Assembly (NCBI RefSeq): GCF_040939455.1
Contig: NC_134112.1
Location: forward strand, 69,240,001-69,304,000
From: Microcebus murinus
Taxonomy: Eukaryota; Chordata; Mammalia; Primates; Cheirogaleidae
DNA: 64,000 bases
Reading direction: 5' to 3'
The notes under the pieces: generated by a model
Database searches by the model: none
Told to the model about the DNA's origin: nothing
What the model saw: only the letters and a program-made list of their open reading frames with translations
Translations under genes and position numbers: made by a program
Shown: piece after piece, positions 62,733-64,000 of the stretch
Layout: every line of letters starts with the position of its first letter
How positions within the stretch are numbered: position 1 is the first letter of the stretch

Positions 62733-64000
62733 GCTATATTTTTTAAAAAAATTAATAGACTTTATTTTTTAGAGTAGTTTTAGGTTAGAAAAATTAGAAA
62801 AATTAAGCATAAAGCACAGAGAGTTCCCATATACTGTCTCCCCAACTTCCTACCATCAGTTTCCCCTGTTATTAGAATCTTGCTTTGGTATGTTACATTT
62901 GATTCAATTGATGACCAATATTAATACAGTATTATTAACTAAAGTTCACAGTTTACATTAAGATTCACTCTTTGTCTTGTATAGTTCTATAGGTTTTGAC
63001 AAATGCCAAATGTCAAGCATCCATCAATATAGTATCATACATATTAGTTTACTGTAAAACTCCCCTGTACTCCTATTCTTCCCCCTTTTGTCTCCAACCC
63101 CTGGGTACCACTGATCTTTTTAACATCACAATAGTTTTGCCTTTTCCAGAATGTCATATGATTGGAATCATATGGTATGCAGCCTTTTCAGATCAGCTTC
63201 ACTTACTTAGCAATATGCATTTAAAGTTCCTCCATGTCTTTTCATGGCATGATAGATCATTTTTTTTGAATGTGTAATATCCCATTGTATGGATATATCA
63301 AAGTTTGTTTACCCATTAGTGTACTGAAAGACATCTTGATTGCTTCCAAGTTTTGGCAATTATGAATAAAGCCATTATAAACACGTGTGTATAGGTTTTT
63401 TTGAAAACATGTCTTTAACTCTTCTGGATAAATATTAATACCACAGTTGCTGGATCCTATAATAATACTATGTTTAGCTTTGTAAGAAACTGCCAAACTG
63501 TCCTCTATAATAGATGTGCCATTTTACATTCCCACCAGCAATGAATGAAAGTTCCACATCCTTGTCATCATTTTGTGTTGTCCAGTGTTTTGGGTTTTAG
63601 CCTTTATAATAATAGTTATGTAGTGGTATCTCATTTTAATTTGCAATTCCCTAACGACATATGATATTGAACATCTTTTCATATGCATGTTTGTCATCTG
63701 TGTATCTTCTTTGGTGTGGTAACTATTCAGACCTTTTCCCCATAATTTAATTGAGTTGTTATTATCTTAGGAAGTTTTAAGTGTTCTTTGTATATTTTGG
63801 ATACAAGTTCTTTATCAGATATGTGTTTTGAAAATATTTTCTCCCAGTCTGTGGCTTGTCTTCTTATTAATTTTATTTTGCAAAGCAGAAGATTTTCATT
63901 TTAATGATGTTCAAATTATCAGTTTTTTAATGGATCAACCTGTTGGTACAGTATCTAAAAACTCATTGCCAAACCCAAGATCACCTAGATTTTCTCCTAT
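62733..64000 (-). mobile_element. L1M LINE, antisense, 3' end to ORF2, runs off the window
   Basis: The T-rich start at 62733-62772 is the reverse-complement tail. Then come 'cccatatactgtctccccaa', 'cccctgggtaccactgatct', 'ttgctggatcctataataat', 'cattcccaccagcaatgaat' and 'tctcccagtctgtggcttgt', the usual antisense order of an old L1M 3' UTR and ORF2 C-terminal region. No frame longer than about 90 codons survives. Confidence 0.85.

Overview
This window is mammalian nuclear DNA, most probably from a strepsirrhine (lemur or loris-type) primate. It is AT-rich, has no CpG island that I can see, and is dominated by LINE-1, Alu, L2, MIR and hAT/Tigger relics. The strepsirrhine assignment rests on two signals. 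The antisense Alu at 15528-15832 carries the wording 'CAGCCTAGCTCACAGCAACC', which I associate with lemur/galago Alus. The younger L1 ends in 'AAAATCTGTACCCCCATAA', which I associate with lemur L1 3' UTRs. Both are recalled from family knowledge, not from a search.

I find no convincing host gene, exon, RNA gene, CRISPR array or virus. The only substantial protein-coding similarity is L1 ORF2 (endonuclease/reverse transcriptase protein), which is broken in every copy. The window is best read as an intergenic desert or the inside of a large intron.

Layout: 1-3.9 kb is unassigned AT-rich DNA. From 3.9 to 5.5 kb there is a MIR, an L2 3' end and an antisense L2 body. At 7.8-8.2 kb an antisense Alu carries a (CA)n(TA)n tail. 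From 9.6 to 10.8 kb there are two L2 pieces. At 15.3-16.1 kb a strepsirrhine-type Alu with 14-bp target duplications is followed by a 34/33-bp hairpin. A perfect 47-bp inverted repeat lies at 20.16-20.29 kb. From 22.26 to 25.23 kb there is a young L1 whose 5' part is inverted, flanked by a 17-bp target-site duplication. From 27.3 to 29.65 kb there is an older antisense L1. From 29.7 to 31.6 kb an L2 is interrupted by a MER5-like element. hAT and MIR relics follow to 33.5 kb. A Tigger-like element is at 37.6-37.9 kb and a sense Alu at 38.2-38.5 kb. From 41 to 57 kb the DNA is mostly unassigned with scattered MIR, L2, hAT and L1M remnants. From 61.6 kb to the window end there is nested antisense L1M material.

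The most interesting items are the near-seamless twin-priming L1 and a series of short inverted duplications (47, 34/33, 14, 12 and 10 bp arms). The two longest look like recent template-switch or snap-back mutations. I found no new enzymatic or defence system.
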